A DNA stretch of 64,000 nucleotides from Nostoc sp. CHAB 5844 (GTDB lineage: Bacteria; Cyanobacteriota; Cyanobacteriia; Cyanobacteriales; Nostocaceae). The notes under the pieces were generated by a model. It was not told where the DNA came from. It ran no database searches and worked only from the letters and a program-made list of their open reading frames with translations. Made by a program: the position numbers and the translations under genes. This document shows positions 35,192 through 46,258 of the stretch, one piece after another. The stretch lies in assembly GCF_020829595.1 (NCBI RefSeq), contig NZ_JAIVFW010000032.1, positions 18,225-82,224 of the forward strand, in the 5' to 3' direction. How positions within the stretch are numbered: position 1 is the first letter of the stretch; each line of letters begins with the position of its first letter.

Positions 35192-37531
35192 TTAAGTCTC
35201 TGCTGAACCTCCTAGCCAAGGTGTAGTTGCCACGTCTGAATCATCAAAAGATATTGTGTTTATTGACGAGTCATTCTGCTGCAAGGTGTTGGTATTTTGA
35301 GAAACCGCTAACTCATCAAGCACTTCTAACACCTCTGATGCTGATTGATATCGCTGTTTAAAATTATCTAGTACCATTCTGCACAATATCTCAGCTAGGG
35401 CATTGCTAACAACTACCTTATCTCTCCATTGCCACTCTCCATCTTCATTCCTGTCGATTTCATGGGGTGCAATTCCAGTTAAAGCTCGAATGCCAATCAT
35501 ACCGATCGCATAGATATCACTACTGTATTGTGGACGACCAAAACATTGTTCGCTGGGTGCATAACCCCTTGTACCAATCCCAATCGTAAAAGGAGTTTGT
35601 TCTGAATTTTCCATTTGTGGGATTGTGACTTCTTTGACTGCACCAAAGTCAATCAATACTAGCTGATGATCTGCATGGCGACGGATGATATTGCTGGGTT
35701 TAATATCTCGATGAATCACGCCATTTTCATGAATAAAGACTAAGATTTGTAATAGTTCCCTGATAATTGCAATGACTGTGGTTTCTCCTAAACCTTTACC
35801 TGAAGGTAATTCTTTCATCAAGGAATGACCAACTACATATTCCTGAACTAAATAAAATTCATTATCTTGTTCAAAATAAGCCAGCAATTGCGGAATTTGG
35901 GGGTGAATTCCCAATTTTTCTAGAGTTTCCGCCTCTGAGTTAAATAAGCGTCTAGCAAGTTCTAACGCTTTGAATTGGGTATTGGCTGGTTTTAGTTGCT
36001 TAACAACGCAGCGTGGATAACCAGGACGGTGCATATCTTCAGCAATGTAAGTTTCGCTAAATCCGCCGGAACCGAGAACTTTGACAATTTGGTAGCGTCC
36101 TGCGAGTACTTTACCTGATACAGCTAAATCCCTTTGCTTGAGTAAGTCTTGCAGGTCGTTTTGTTGGCTGATAATTTCTTGGACAACTGGAGATGTTTTA
36201 TATTTTTGAAAAATAGTGACTATTTGTTGTGTTCTTAATTTTTCCCTGGCGATTTCCGTTCCCAGATAAGACAGTCCGTTGAAAGCGATCGCTACCATTG
36301 GTATAGCAGTCGGGAAAATTAACTCACCATGTATGAAGCACACATAGCTAATTCCTCCCCAAGTGCTGGCTAAGGCAAAACTTAGCAAAAATCTTTTGAT
36401 ATTGTTTTTCCTTTTGTTGACAATATAAACTGTACCGCCAACTAAAACTAACACGAATAATCCTTGCAAAGCTGGACTAGAAATTGCTGGAGCGATCGCT
36501 TTATTCTGCATTAAAGTAGCGATCGCATTCGCATGAATTTCTACACCAGCCATGCGTTCAGAAATATCAGCAACAGCTACTGGATGATAATCATGGTTTA
36601 ATTTGTCTGTTGAGCCAATAATAACTATCTTGTCTTGAAAAACTCTGCCTTGCTGCAAATAGTTATTCCAGTTTGGTGGATCTAGAACGTACCACAAGGG
36701 AATCGGCTCAAATGTTCCGGCAGGCCCCCAAAAATAAATGCGATCGCCTTTTGGTTGGCGATATTTGACTTGCGCTGCACCTAAAACTGCTTCATCAAAG
36801 GAAGGTACTTTCTCCGTCAGAATATCATCAGCCGCTAATAGCTTGGGAAACTCACTGGCTAATTTGTGAACTTTACCATCTGCTTCTAAAGGGAAATTCA
36901 CTGAACCCGTAGAAACTGAACCTACTTGAAATATGTCCTGCGGTAAAGTCAGTTGCGTGAACGTACCTTGATGGCTCTCAAAATTTTCGTAGAGTGCGGC
37001 TAAGGTAACTTTACTGCCATATTTTTTGAATACGGCTTGAAGTTGACTATCATCTGCACTACCATAGCTGCTGGGTGTGTCAAAAACTACGTCTAAAGCA
37101 ACAGACTTCGCTCCTGCTTGCATTAACTTTTCGATAATCTGTGCGTATGCAGCACGTTTAAACGGAAAAGATTTCAGTGGTTCTAGGTAGGCATACTGTT
37201 GTGGGTCTGATTTATAGTACTGTTCGGGAACTGAGATTGACTGATCATCGATTGCCAAAATCACGATATCTGCTGGCGGTGCGATCGCGCCTCGCAGTTG
37301 AAAAAACGCCGAAAGTGTCTGATTTTCTATCAAATTAACCCAACCCAAACCAGAAGCCGTCAGCAATGTTGCTCCAATTGTAGAAGCAGCAGCTAGAAAA
37401 TGACTCAAGCGAGCCACAAGCTTAGATTGGTTTGCTGATGCTGTCAGAGTTACTTTTGTGGGTTTGCCTGAGGCTATATTGGCAGTAGAGACAAGTTGTT
37501 TGGGGGGGGTAGATGTAGGTTCTTCTGCCAT
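35192..37531 (-). CDS. CHASE2-domain serine/threonine protein kinase
   Basis: A 779-residue membrane kinase. A helix at about residues 40-62 is followed by an extracytoplasmic CHASE2 sensor (about 65-345; ILAIDDQSISVPEQYY, RAAYAQIIEKLMQAGAKSVA, KIVIIGSTDKLNHDYHPV), three further membrane helices (about 350-430) and a cytoplasmic Hanks-type kinase (about 476-745). The kinase shows GRYQIVKVLGSGGFSETYIA, CVVKQLKP, VIHRDIKPSNIIRR, LIDFGAVKE and an activation segment with GTRGYAPSEQCFGRPQYSSD, all catalytic residues present. The sequence suggests a periplasmic signal relayed to protein phosphorylation. The first ATG at 37531 is accepted. No regulator is adjacent. Confidence 0.92.
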   Translation of the reverse strand: MAEEPTSTPPKQLVSTANIASGKPTKVTLTASANQSKLVARLSHFLAAASTIGATLLTASGLGWVNLIENQTLSAFFQLRGAIAPPADIVILAIDDQSISVPEQYYKSDPQQYAYLEPLKSFPFKRAAYAQIIEKLMQAGAKSVALDVVFDTPSSYGSADDSQLQAVFKKYGSKVTLAALYENFESHQGTFTQLTLPQDIFQVGSVSTGSVNFPLEADGKVHKLASEFPKLLAADDILTEKVPSFDEAVLGAAQVKYRQPKGDRIYFWGPAGTFEPIPLWYVLDPPNWNNYLQQGRVFQDKIVIIGSTDKLNHDYHPVAVADISERMAGVEIHANAIATLMQNKAIAPAISSPALQGLFVLVLVGGTVYIVNKRKNNIKRFLLSFALASTWGGISYVCFIHGELIFPTAIPMVAIAFNGLSYLGTEIAREKLRTQQIVTIFQKYKTSPVVQEIISQQNDLQDLLKQRDLAVSGKVLAGRYQIVKVLGSGGFSETYIAEDMHRPGYPRCVVKQLKPANTQFKALELARRLFNSEAETLEKLGIHPQIPQLLAYFEQDNEFYLVQEYVVGHSLMKELPSGKGLGETTVIAIIRELLQILVFIHENGVIHRDIKPSNIIRRHADHQLVLIDFGAVKEVTIPQMENSEQTPFTIGIGTRGYAPSEQCFGRPQYSSDIYAIGMIGIRALTGIAPHEIDRNEDGEWQWRDKVVVSNALAEILCRMVLDNFKQRYQSASEVLEVLDELAVSQNTNTLQQNDSSINTISFDDSDVATTPWLGGSAET

Positions 37532-38498
37532 ATCGTGTTAATAGTTGGTTTACGTACAACTTTATTTATTTAGTCACTTTTCTACTAGAAACATATTGAA
37601 ATAAAAATTAAATCAAAATGTTACACATTTGTAATCTATATACTCATCTCTAAACAGTTTGCTGAACGAACATGAAATTAGAAGGCTCTCAACCCTTACC
37701 CTGGCTGACTTATTTGCTGAGTGAGTTTTAAGAGTGATTTTTCCTTCTACAGACTGACAGCGAGGAAATTTCCACCTGACAGGTACAGATTTTTTACGAT
37801 ATGTCGTGGAAACACTGTTTGAAGGTGTCAGAGTACAGAGGTAGTGGAAATGAGGAATTTTGCGTTTGTTTGTGAGTTTCCACTCCTGAGTTAAAAATCT
37901 ACCGTTGTCAGGATATGTCCACTCTGCATTCGTTGGCAGCAATATTTTCACATCTTTACACAAAATGTCAGCCTCCCAGAAATATTATGATCCAGGAAGC
38001 TTTCTTTGAAGCGACTTCAGCCTCATGTGCCAAAAAGCTTACCATTTTGTTAACAACAAAACCTATATGTGGATTAATATACTTGAAATCTCTCCTTTAC
38101 TTCACTGCTTTCTGCAGTTTCCACATTTGCCTTAACAGATAACTTTCCTTAACTCAACTGTATTGATATATGGGCATCAGCCAATATCCTCCTTTTAGAC
38201 CTACGCCTTACCTCTTTAGGAGTAAAATTGACAGTTACATAACTAAGAATACTGTTACTCAGTCAACTTTATTGGTAGATTTTGATCATCGGACATATTT
38301 ATATAGTGTTAGAGGTTAAACTATCGAACACCCAGCAGCTTGGGTTTATGTTTGCGTCAAATTTATGCTTTGAAAGAGGTAAGATAAAGGCTATACATGA
38401 GGAAGTAGTTGCGAGATATTAGCAAATTTATGATTTAAGAGTTGCTATAATCTATTGTTCAATCTAAATTCATTGCTATATATTAGGTGTAAATTTTT
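37532..38498. other. Long intergenic region, no supported gene
   Basis: Nearly 970 bases between the divergent kinase and NYN genes. Frames at 37613-37963 (minus) and 37915-38142 (plus) show no recognisable sequence, odd composition and no Shine-Dalgarno; I leave them out. The plus strand near 37671 begins ATGAAATTAGAAGGCTCTCA, which reads 19 codons to a stop. Promoters for both flanking genes are presumably here. Confidence 0.4.
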
Positions 38499-39029
38499 AT
38501 GGGTTCCCCTATGAATCGTCTGTCTATTTTTGTAGACGGAAATAATATGTTCTATGCTCAACAAAAAAATGGCTGGTTTTTTGACCCACGCAGAGTATTA
38601 GAATATTTCAAACATGAGCAATCAGAAACAACTTTAATTAATGCATTCTGGTACACTGGCTTAAAAGACCCACAAGATCAACGAGGTTTCCGAGATGCTC
38701 TCATCAGTCTAGGATATACAGTCCGAACGAAAATTCTCAAAGAATATTATGATGATACTTCTGGTCGCTATTCACAAAAAGCTAATTTAGATATAGAAAT
38801 TGTCGTAGATATGTTTAATACTGTAGACCAGTACGATCGAGTAGTTTTATTTAGTGGTGATGGGGATTTTGAAAGAGCTATTGAATTATTAAGATCTAAA
38901 AATACACATATTACAGTAGTATCTACAGAAGGAATGATTGCTAGGGAATTGCGTAATGCTACGGATAGATATATAGATTTGAATGATATTAGAGACCAAA
39001 TAGAAAAAGTGGATGGTCAAGTGCTTTAG
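38499..39029 (+). CDS. NYN-domain (LabA/DUF88-type) protein
   Basis: A 176-residue protein with the PIN-like NYN fold of the LabA/DUF88 family. Acidic metal-binding residues are visible in MNRLSIFVDGNNMFYAQQK (Asp and Asn), the central KANLDIEIVVDMFNTVDQYD, and VVLFSGDGDFERAIELLRS, which is the diagnostic SGDGDF motif. Such proteins are predicted ribonucleases; a relative (LabA) affects circadian output in Synechococcus. The start is ATG 38499 or 38511. It is 90 bases upstream of leuA on the same strand. Confidence 0.85.
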   Translation: MGSPMNRLSIFVDGNNMFYAQQKNGWFFDPRRVLEYFKHEQSETTLINAFWYTGLKDPQDQRGFRDALISLGYTVRTKILKEYYDDTSGRYSQKANLDIEIVVDMFNTVDQYDRVVLFSGDGDFERAIELLRSKNTHITVVSTEGMIARELRNATDRYIDLNDIRDQIEKVDGQVL

Positions 39030-39118
39030 CAATAATTATTTACAAAAATCAGAGTCAAACACCTAAGGTTACAAATATTTAAAATAAAAGAACTACACCT
39101 ATACAAAAAACCAAAAAT

Positions 39119-40711
39119 ATGAATAAACCAGAGCGAATTATCATTTTTGATACCACACTCCGAGATGGCGAACAATGTCCAGGCGCAACGCTGAATATAG
39201 ATGAAAAGCTGGCGATCGCCAAGCAATTAGCCCGCTTAGGAGTGGATGTAATTGAAGCAGGTTTTGCTTTCGCGAGTCCGGGAGATTTTGAAGCAGTCAG
39301 CAAAATTGCTCAAACTGTCGGGACAGAAGATGGCCCGGTTATTTGTAGTTTAGCTAGAGCAAGACACGACGATATTAAAACAGCAGCAGAAGCAATTAAA
39401 GGGGCAGCGCGGGGGAGAATTCATACATTTATTGCTACTTCTGATATTCACCTGCAATACAAATTGAAAAAAACTAGGTCAGAAGTCATAGCGATCGCGG
39501 AAGAAATGGTAGCCTATGCGAAAAGTTTTACCGATGATGTAGAATTTTCTCCTGAAGATGCCGGACGTTCTGAACCTGAGTTTTTATACCAAGTATTAGA
39601 ACGGGCGATCGCAGCTGGTGCAACTACAGTTAATATTCCTGATACCGTTGGTTACACAACTCCCAGCGAATTTGGCGCATTAATTAAGGGCATTAAAGAA
39701 AATGTTCCCAACATTGATCAAGCAATTATCTCCGTTCATGGACATAACGATTTAGGTTTAGCAGTTGCTAACTTTTTAGAAGCAGTCAAAAATGGCGCAC
39801 GGCAATTAGAATGCACCATCAATGGTATTGGTGAACGAGCCGGAAATGCTGCTTTAGAAGAATTAGTGATGGCTTTGCACGTCCGCCGACAATATTTCAA
39901 TCCTTTCTTAGGTAGACCAGTTGATTCTGAAGAACCATTAACTAATATTGACACCCGACAAATTTATAAAACCTCCCGTCAAGTTTCTAGTTTGACAGGA
40001 ATGCTAGTACAACCCAATAAAGCAATTGTCGGCGCAAATGCCTTTGCCCATGAATCTGGCATCCACCAAGATGGGGTATTAAAAAATAAACTCACCTACG
40101 AAATTATGGATGCCCAATTGATTGGTTTAACAGACAATCAAATAGTATTGGGTAAACATTCTGGCAGAAATGCTTTTCGCACTCGCTTGAAAGAATTAGG
40201 CTTTGAACTATCAGAAACTGAACTAAACAAAGCCTTCGTAAGATTTAAAGAAGTTGCTGATAAAAAGAAAGAAATTTCTGATTGGGACTTGGAAGCAATT
40301 GTGAATGATGAAATCCAACAAGCTCCTGATTTATTCCGCGTAGAGTTAGTGCAAGTTTCCTGCGGTAGCAACGCCCGTCCCACCGCAACAGTCACCCTCC
40401 GCACACCAAATGGCGAAGAATTAACCGATGCCGCAATTGGTACTGGGCCAGTAGATGCAGTTTATAAAGCAATTAACCGCGTTGTGAATGTACCCAACCA
40501 GTTAATTGAATTCTCTGTGCAGTCAGTAACCGCCGGGATTGATGCAATTGGGGAAGTAACTATTCGCCTGCGTTATGAATCGAGAGTCTTTTCCGGTCAT
40601 GCAGCTAACACAGACATCATAGTTGCATCCGCGCAAGCATATGTTAATGCATTAAACCGTCTTTATGCATCTTTGCAAACTAAAGAAAAGCAAGCGGAAG
40701 TCACTGCATAG
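39119..40711 (+). CDS. leuA: 2-isopropylmalate synthase
   Basis: A 530-residue enzyme condensing acetyl-CoA with 2-oxoisovalerate, the first committed step of leucine synthesis. The catalytic TIM barrel shows [20 protein letters not shown] at the start, the metal ligands in [20 protein letters not shown], and [20 protein letters not shown] linker with [18 protein letters not shown] follows. The C-terminal domain (about residues 390-515; [20 protein letters not shown]) is the leucine feedback domain, so the enzyme is the regulated LeuA type. The start ATG fits the family. No other leu genes are nearby. Confidence 0.95.
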   Translation: MNKPERIIIFDTTLRDGEQCPGATLNIDEKLAIAKQLARLGVDVIEAGFAFASPGDFEAVSKIAQTVGTEDGPVICSLARARHDDIKTAAEAIKGAARGRIHTFIATSDIHLQYKLKKTRSEVIAIAEEMVAYAKSFTDDVEFSPEDAGRSEPEFLYQVLERAIAAGATTVNIPDTVGYTTPSEFGALIKGIKENVPNIDQAIISVHGHNDLGLAVANFLEAVKNGARQLECTINGIGERAGNAALEELVMALHVRRQYFNPFLGRPVDSEEPLTNIDTRQIYKTSRQVSSLTGMLVQPNKAIVGANAFAHESGIHQDGVLKNKLTYEIMDAQLIGLTDNQIVLGKHSGRNAFRTRLKELGFELSETELNKAFVRFKEVADKKKEISDWDLEAIVNDEIQQAPDLFRVELVQVSCGSNARPTATVTLRTPNGEELTDAAIGTGPVDAVYKAINRVVNVPNQLIEFSVQSVTAGIDAIGEVTIRLRYESRVFSGHAANTDIIVASAQAYVNALNRLYASLQTKEKQAEVTA

Positions 40712-40833
40712 AGCGTTAAAAAAGCAGTGGAGTCAGAAATTAAAATCTTATATCACTGCTGGACATTCCTGGATATATGTCAACCTTTTGGGAACACTAA
40801 ATCCAGAAATGTTCAAAATCTAGTGATATAGCT

Positions 40834-43800
40834 ATGACTCCAGTCAGTATTTCGGGATATCAAATCAGTGAAGAACTTTACAATGGTTCAAGAACCCTGG
40901 TTTATCGGGGGTATCGAGAAACTGACTTATTACCTGTAGTCATTAAACTGCTAAAAAATCCCTATCCCAGTTTCAGCGAACTGGTACAGTTTCGCAATCA
41001 ATACACCATTGCCAAAAATCTCAACTCACCCGAAATCATCCAAACTTATAGCTTAGAACCCTATCAAAATAGCTATGCGTTAGTGATGGAAGACTTCGGG
41101 GGAATTTCTTTGAAAGAATGGGGAATAGAGACGAAATCTATAGCGTCTCTACAGGAATTTTTACAAATAGCGATCGCCCTCTGCAATGCCTTAAATATAC
41201 TTTATCGCCATCAGATTATTCATAAAGATATTAAACCCAGCAATATATTAATTAATCCAGAAACAAAACAAATTAAATTAATTGACTTTAGCATTGCATC
41301 TTTACTAACACGAGAAACCCAAATTCTTGTTAGTCCCAATATCTTAGAAGGAACACTTGCTTATATTTCTCCAGAACAAACAGGCCGGATGAATCGCGGT
41401 ATTGACTACCGGAGTGACTTCTACTCTTTAGGTGTAACTTTTTACGAATTACTCACAAGAGAGTTACCCTTTCAATCAGATGATGCAATGGAGTTGGTAC
41501 ATTGTCATCTTGCGAAAATGCCCCCTTCAGTTAACAGTAAAAATATTCCTCAAGTGATTGCTGATGTTGTCATGAAGTTGATGGCGAAAAATGCTGAAGA
41601 CCGCTATCAAAGTGCATTAGGTATGAAGCATGATTTAGAAAAATGCTTGGTGCAACTGAAGGAAACAAGCTCAATTGAAGACTTCCCTATTGCCCAAAGA
41701 GATGTGTGCGATCGCTTCATCATCCCTGATAAACTTTATAGTCGAGAAGCTGAAGTAGAAACCCTACTCCAAGCTTTTGATAGAGTCAGCCAAGGTGTAA
41801 CAGAAATGATGCTAGTAGCTGGCTTTTCCGGTATTGGGAAAACAGCAGTTGTCAATGAAATTCATAAACCGATTGTTAAACAACGTGGGTATTTCATTAA
41901 AGGCAAATTTGACCAGTTTAATCGGAATATTCCTTTCAGTGCATTTGTGCAAGCATTCCGAGATTTAATGGGACAATTATTAACTGAAAGTGATGCACAA
42001 ATTAAGCAATGGAAAAGAGAGATATTAAATTCAGTAGGAGAAAACGCACAGGTAATTATTGAAGTTATACCAGAATTAGAACGCATTATAGGCAAACAGC
42101 CACCTGCATTACAATTATCAGGAAATGCTGCCCAACATCGCTTTAATTTAATATTTCAAAAGTTTACCCAAGTCTTTACTACTGCCAGACATCCGTTAGT
42201 AATATTTCTAGATGATTTGCAATGGGCAGATTCCGCATCATTGAAGTTAATGCAGCTATTAATGACTGATACAGGGCATCTTTTATTAATTGGTGCATAT
42301 CGTGATAACGAAGTTCACTCAGCACATCCATTTATGTTGACTTTGAGTGAACTGCAAAAAACAGGAGCAATGATTAATACAATTACTTTAAATCCACTGA
42401 GTCAAATACAAATAAATAAATTAGTTGCTGATACTTTGAAATGCTCAGAAAATATAGCATGGAATCTTTCTGTCCTAATATTTAGAAAAACTCAAGGTAA
42501 TCCATTTTTTACTACACAGTTTCTCAAAGCATTGCATCAAGATAGATTAATTCAATTTGACTTAGAATTAGGCTGTTGGGAATGTGACATTACACAAGTG
42601 ACTCAGCAAGCAGTTACAGATGATGTTGTAACTTTTATGGCATTTCAACTGCAAAGATTGCCACTATCAACTCAATATGTATTGCAACTAGCTGCTTGTA
42701 TTGGCGCTCAATTTGATTTAGCAACTTTGGCTATTGTTTCCGAACAATCAGAAGTTGAAACAGCTGCTTGTTTATGGAAAGCCTTACAAGAGGGTTTGAT
42801 TTTGCCTACAGGGGATATTTATAAATTTTATGTTGGACAAGAAAGTTCAACAGTTACTTCAGAAATTTCTCAGATTGTTACGTATAAATTTCTGCACGAT
42901 CGCGTCCAACAAGCTGCATATTCTTTGATTCCAGATGAGCAGAAACAAACTACTCATTTAAAACTTGGTCAACTACTACTAAATAATATTTCTGAGCGTG
43001 AAAAAGAAGAGAAAATATTTCAAATTGTTAGTCAATTGAACATAGGGTTGAACTTAATTACTCAACAGACCGAACGAAATCAACTAGCTCAATTAAATCT
43101 GTTAGCTGGACGCAAAGCCAAAGCTTCTACGGCTTACACTGCTGCGGTTGGATATCTCATGGTAGGCATAGAAATGTTAGCAATAGATAGCTGGCAAAGT
43201 CAGTACAATCTTACCCTAGCATTGTATGAAGAAGCAGCAAACGCCGAATATTTAAACACCAACTTTGAACAAGCGCTCAACCTGACAAACCTGATAGTAC
43301 AGCAAACCACACAGGTATTAGACAGAATTAAAGCTTATGAAGTGGTAGTTCAGATATACATTGCCCAAGATCAACAAGTTAAAGCTATTGAAACAGGTTT
43401 GAAAGCTCTAGAACAATTAAAAATTTCCTTGATATCACCTAATTTAGAACAGAAAAATTCTTTAGCTCAACTACCAACTTTAGCAAATTTAGCTAATATT
43501 CCCGAAATGACCAATCCAGAATCTCTGGCTGCGTTGCAATTGCTGATGAGTATTACGCCTGCTGTTCATCATGTCAAACCAGAGATGTTTCCAGCCGTAA
43601 CACTAACAATGCTGCATCTTTGTCTGGAACAGGGAAATTCATCTTTAGCTGCTTTTGTCTATGGGTGTTACAGTGTATTTCTTTGTGCAGTCGTCAAAGA
43701 TATTGATAATGCTTATCACGCTGGTCAGATATCTTTAAAGCTTTTAGAGCAATATCAAAGTCAAGTTGTAAGTGCCAGAATTTATATGATTTTTGGTGTT

Positions 43801-46209
43801 TTTATCTGTGCTTACAAAGAGCATGGTCGAAATACACTTAAATTTTTACGAGACAGTATACAGTGTGGACTGGAATTTGGAGATATCGAACACGCAAGCT
43901 ATTCGATGATGGCTGAGTCTACACATTTAATACTGATTGGAGAAAATTTAGACGCTGTTGAAAAAAGACAAGTAGAATATATCAACTTACTTTTAGAACT
44001 GAAACAAAAGCATTGTGTTGATTATGCCAAGATTTGGCGACAAGTAACTTTAAATTTGTTGGGCAAATCTTTTAACAGATTTCAGTTAACTGGTTTAGAT
44101 TTTGATGAAATAGAAACATTGTCCCACCTTCACAACACACATAATCATCAGACACTATTTGCAATTTATCTTGCTAAAACATTTATTTTTTATACTTTTG
44201 ATAACTATGAACAAGCTGTAATTAGTGCAGAGAAAGCCACTGAATGTAGCGATGGAGCTTTTGGTTTATTGCTAGTTACTGCTCATAACTTTTATCATTC
44301 TCTGTCTTTATTAGCTCAATATTCTGAATGCGATCGCCATCAACAAGAGCGTTTTCTAAATCAAATAGTTGCAAACCTAGAAATCATGGGATTCTGTGCT
44401 GCTCATGCTCCAATTAATTTCCAACACAAGTATGATTTAGTTACAGCAGAAACAGCGCGAGTAATGGGGGATATGCTCAAAGCAATCGAGTATTATGAGC
44501 GTGCCATTTTAGCAGCTAAAGAAAATAAATATCTTCATGAAGAAGCACTGAGTAATGAGTTAGCAGCTAAATTCTATCTCAATTGGGGTAAAGAAAAGAT
44601 AGCCCAAACCTATATGCAAGAAGCCTACTATTGTTATGCTCGGTGGGGAGCGAAAGCCAAAACTGATGATTTAGAAAAGAATTATCCCCAACTGCTGCAA
44701 CCAATTTTACAACAACGTCAATTCAAAATCAATCCTCTGGAAACAGTCACTCATCACAGTATGATGACTTACCAAACTCAAACATCAGTTTCATCTTCTG
44801 GTTCTCATAGTTCCAGTGCTGTTGAACACCTCGATTTAACTACAATTTTGAAAGTTTCTCAGGTACTATCAAGAGAAATAGATTTAAATAATTTAATTAC
44901 CAGCTTCATGCAAGTTCTGTTACAGAATTCTGGAGCTAATAAAATTGCCTTGATACTACCCAAAGAAAATGTTTGGATAGTTATAGCTATTGCAACTTTA
45001 GAGGATTTAAAAACCGAAAAATCTATTCCTTTAAAAGCAGTTGCTTTAGATAGTAGTAGTGATGTTCCTAGCAAATTGATTTATGCAGTCAGACAAACTA
45101 GAGAACCTATCTTAATTGATGACATCGCCCAAGATGTAAATTGGGCAGCAGAGCAGTATATTTACACTTATCAACCAAAGAGTGTTTTGTGTTACCCTAT
45201 TTTGAATCAAGGTAAATTAATTGGCATTTTATATTTAGAAAATAGTTTAATTAGTGGAGTATTTACAAGCGATCGCCTCAACGTCATCAACTTATTATCT
45301 TCTCAAGCTGCAATTTCTTTAGAAAATGCTCGACTTTATCAACAAGCAGGACAAGCACTACAAGATTTACAACAAGCCCAATTAAAAATTGTCCAAAGCG
45401 AGAAAATGTCTGCATTGGGTAATTTAGTTGCTGGTGTGGCTCATGAAATGAATAATCCGTTAGGTTTTATTTATAGCAGTCTTAAACAAGCTCAACCTAC
45501 GATTGCAGATATTGTTGACCACTTAAAACTTTATCAAGCAAGTCTACCCCATCCCAGTGATGAAATTTTAGATCATGCTGAAGAAATTGATTTAGTCTAT
45601 AGCTTAGAAGACTTACCAAAAGTAATTGATGCCATGATCATGGCGTGCGATCGCCTAAAAAATATTAGCACCAGTTTAAGAACTTTCTCCCGTGCTGATC
45701 AAGAATATAAAGTCCTGTTTAACATTCATGAAGGGATTGACAGTACTATTTTAATTCTCAAACATCGCCTTAAAGCTAATGAACAACGCCCGGAAATTGC
45801 AGTGATAACTGAGTATGGTAATTTATCTGAGATTAAATGTTTTCCTGGTCAATTAAATCAGGTATTTATGAATATTATAGCCAATGCTATTGATGCCTTA
45901 GAAGAAGCGAATAACGGCAGATTTTTTGAGGATATTCAAGCCAATCCTAACCGGATTACAATTACGACATCAGTAAAAAACAACAAAGTTGAAATTGCTA
46001 TTGCTGATAATGGAATTGGCATGAGTGAAGAATGCCAACAAAAAATATTTGATCATTTATTTACTACTAAAGCTGTCGGAAAAGGCACAGGGTTAGGGTT
46101 AGCGATCGCACATCAAATTGTTGTAGAAAAACACGATGGGACAATCGCAGTTAAGTCTACAACAGGGCAAGGTACTGAATTTGTGATTCAGCTACCATTG
46201 TCGGCATAA
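40834..46209 (+). CDS. Hybrid Ser/Thr kinase, AAA-type ATPase, GAF and histidine kinase
   Basis: A 1,791-residue signalling protein of a type expanded in Nostocales. Residues about 8-270 form a Hanks kinase (YQISEELYNGSRTLVYRGYR; HKDIKPSNI near residue 129; the magnesium loop reads LIDFSIAS in place of DFG, which is frequent in this subfamily). Residues about 305-600 form an ATPase with Walker A GFSGIGKTAVV near residue 329 and LVIFLDDLQWADSASLKL. A long helical-repeat region spans about 700-1310. A GAF domain is at about 1335-1500. The histidine kinase occupies about 1525-1790 with phospho-acceptor GVAHEMNNPLGF (about residue 1536), N box NIIANAIDALEEA and G boxes DNGIGM and GTGLGLAI. It looks complete. 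A shortened, rearranged relative lies at 6856. Confidence 0.93.
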   Translation: MTPVSISGYQISEELYNGSRTLVYRGYRETDLLPVVIKLLKNPYPSFSELVQFRNQYTIAKNLNSPEIIQTYSLEPYQNSYALVMEDFGGISLKEWGIETKSIASLQEFLQIAIALCNALNILYRHQIIHKDIKPSNILINPETKQIKLIDFSIASLLTRETQILVSPNILEGTLAYISPEQTGRMNRGIDYRSDFYSLGVTFYELLTRELPFQSDDAMELVHCHLAKMPPSVNSKNIPQVIADVVMKLMAKNAEDRYQSALGMKHDLEKCLVQLKETSSIEDFPIAQRDVCDRFIIPDKLYSREAEVETLLQAFDRVSQGVTEMMLVAGFSGIGKTAVVNEIHKPIVKQRGYFIKGKFDQFNRNIPFSAFVQAFRDLMGQLLTESDAQIKQWKREILNSVGENAQVIIEVIPELERIIGKQPPALQLSGNAAQHRFNLIFQKFTQVFTTARHPLVIFLDDLQWADSASLKLMQLLMTDTGHLLLIGAYRDNEVHSAHPFMLTLSELQKTGAMINTITLNPLSQIQINKLVADTLKCSENIAWNLSVLIFRKTQGNPFFTTQFLKALHQDRLIQFDLELGCWECDITQVTQQAVTDDVVTFMAFQLQRLPLSTQYVLQLAACIGAQFDLATLAIVSEQSEVETAACLWKALQEGLILPTGDIYKFYVGQESSTVTSEISQIVTYKFLHDRVQQAAYSLIPDEQKQTTHLKLGQLLLNNISEREKEEKIFQIVSQLNIGLNLITQQTERNQLAQLNLLAGRKAKASTAYTAAVGYLMVGIEMLAIDSWQSQYNLTLALYEEAANAEYLNTNFEQALNLTNLIVQQTTQVLDRIKAYEVVVQIYIAQDQQVKAIETGLKALEQLKISLISPNLEQKNSLAQLPTLANLANIPEMTNPESLAALQLLMSITPAVHHVKPEMFPAVTLTMLHLCLEQGNSSLAAFVYGCYSVFLCAVVKDIDNAYHAGQISLKLLEQYQSQVVSARIYMIFGVFICAYKEHGRNTLKFLRDSIQCGLEFGDIEHASYSMMAESTHLILIGENLDAVEKRQVEYINLLLELKQKHCVDYAKIWRQVTLNLLGKSFNRFQLTGLDFDEIETLSHLHNTHNHQTLFAIYLAKTFIFYTFDNYEQAVISAEKATECSDGAFGLLLVTAHNFYHSLSLLAQYSECDRHQQERFLNQIVANLEIMGFCAAHAPINFQHKYDLVTAETARVMGDMLKAIEYYERAILAAKENKYLHEEALSNELAAKFYLNWGKEKIAQTYMQEAYYCYARWGAKAKTDDLEKNYPQLLQPILQQRQFKINPLETVTHHSMMTYQTQTSVSSSGSHSSSAVEHLDLTTILKVSQVLSREIDLNNLITSFMQVLLQNSGANKIALILPKENVWIVIAIATLEDLKTEKSIPLKAVALDSSSDVPSKLIYAVRQTREPILIDDIAQDVNWAAEQYIYTYQPKSVLCYPILNQGKLIGILYLENSLISGVFTSDRLNVINLLSSQAAISLENARLYQQAGQALQDLQQAQLKIVQSEKMSALGNLVAGVAHEMNNPLGFIYSSLKQAQPTIADIVDHLKLYQASLPHPSDEILDHAEEIDLVYSLEDLPKVIDAMIMACDRLKNISTSLRTFSRADQEYKVLFNIHEGIDSTILILKHRLKANEQRPEIAVITEYGNLSEIKCFPGQLNQVFMNIIANAIDALEEANNGRFFEDIQANPNRITITTSVKNNKVEIAIADNGIGMSEECQQKIFDHLFTTKAVGKGTGLGLAIAHQIVVEKHDGTIAVKSTTGQGTEFVIQLPLSA

Positions 46210-46258
46210 GCTAAGAAATTGCAGTTGTTGTAGGATAAAAGTAAATTTTGCTGCCATA

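Noticed and set aside
37613..37963. 116-residue minus-strand frame in the long kinase-NYN gap
   Set aside because: Cys/Lys/Ser-rich sequence without motif, no ribosome-binding site and no family resemblance.
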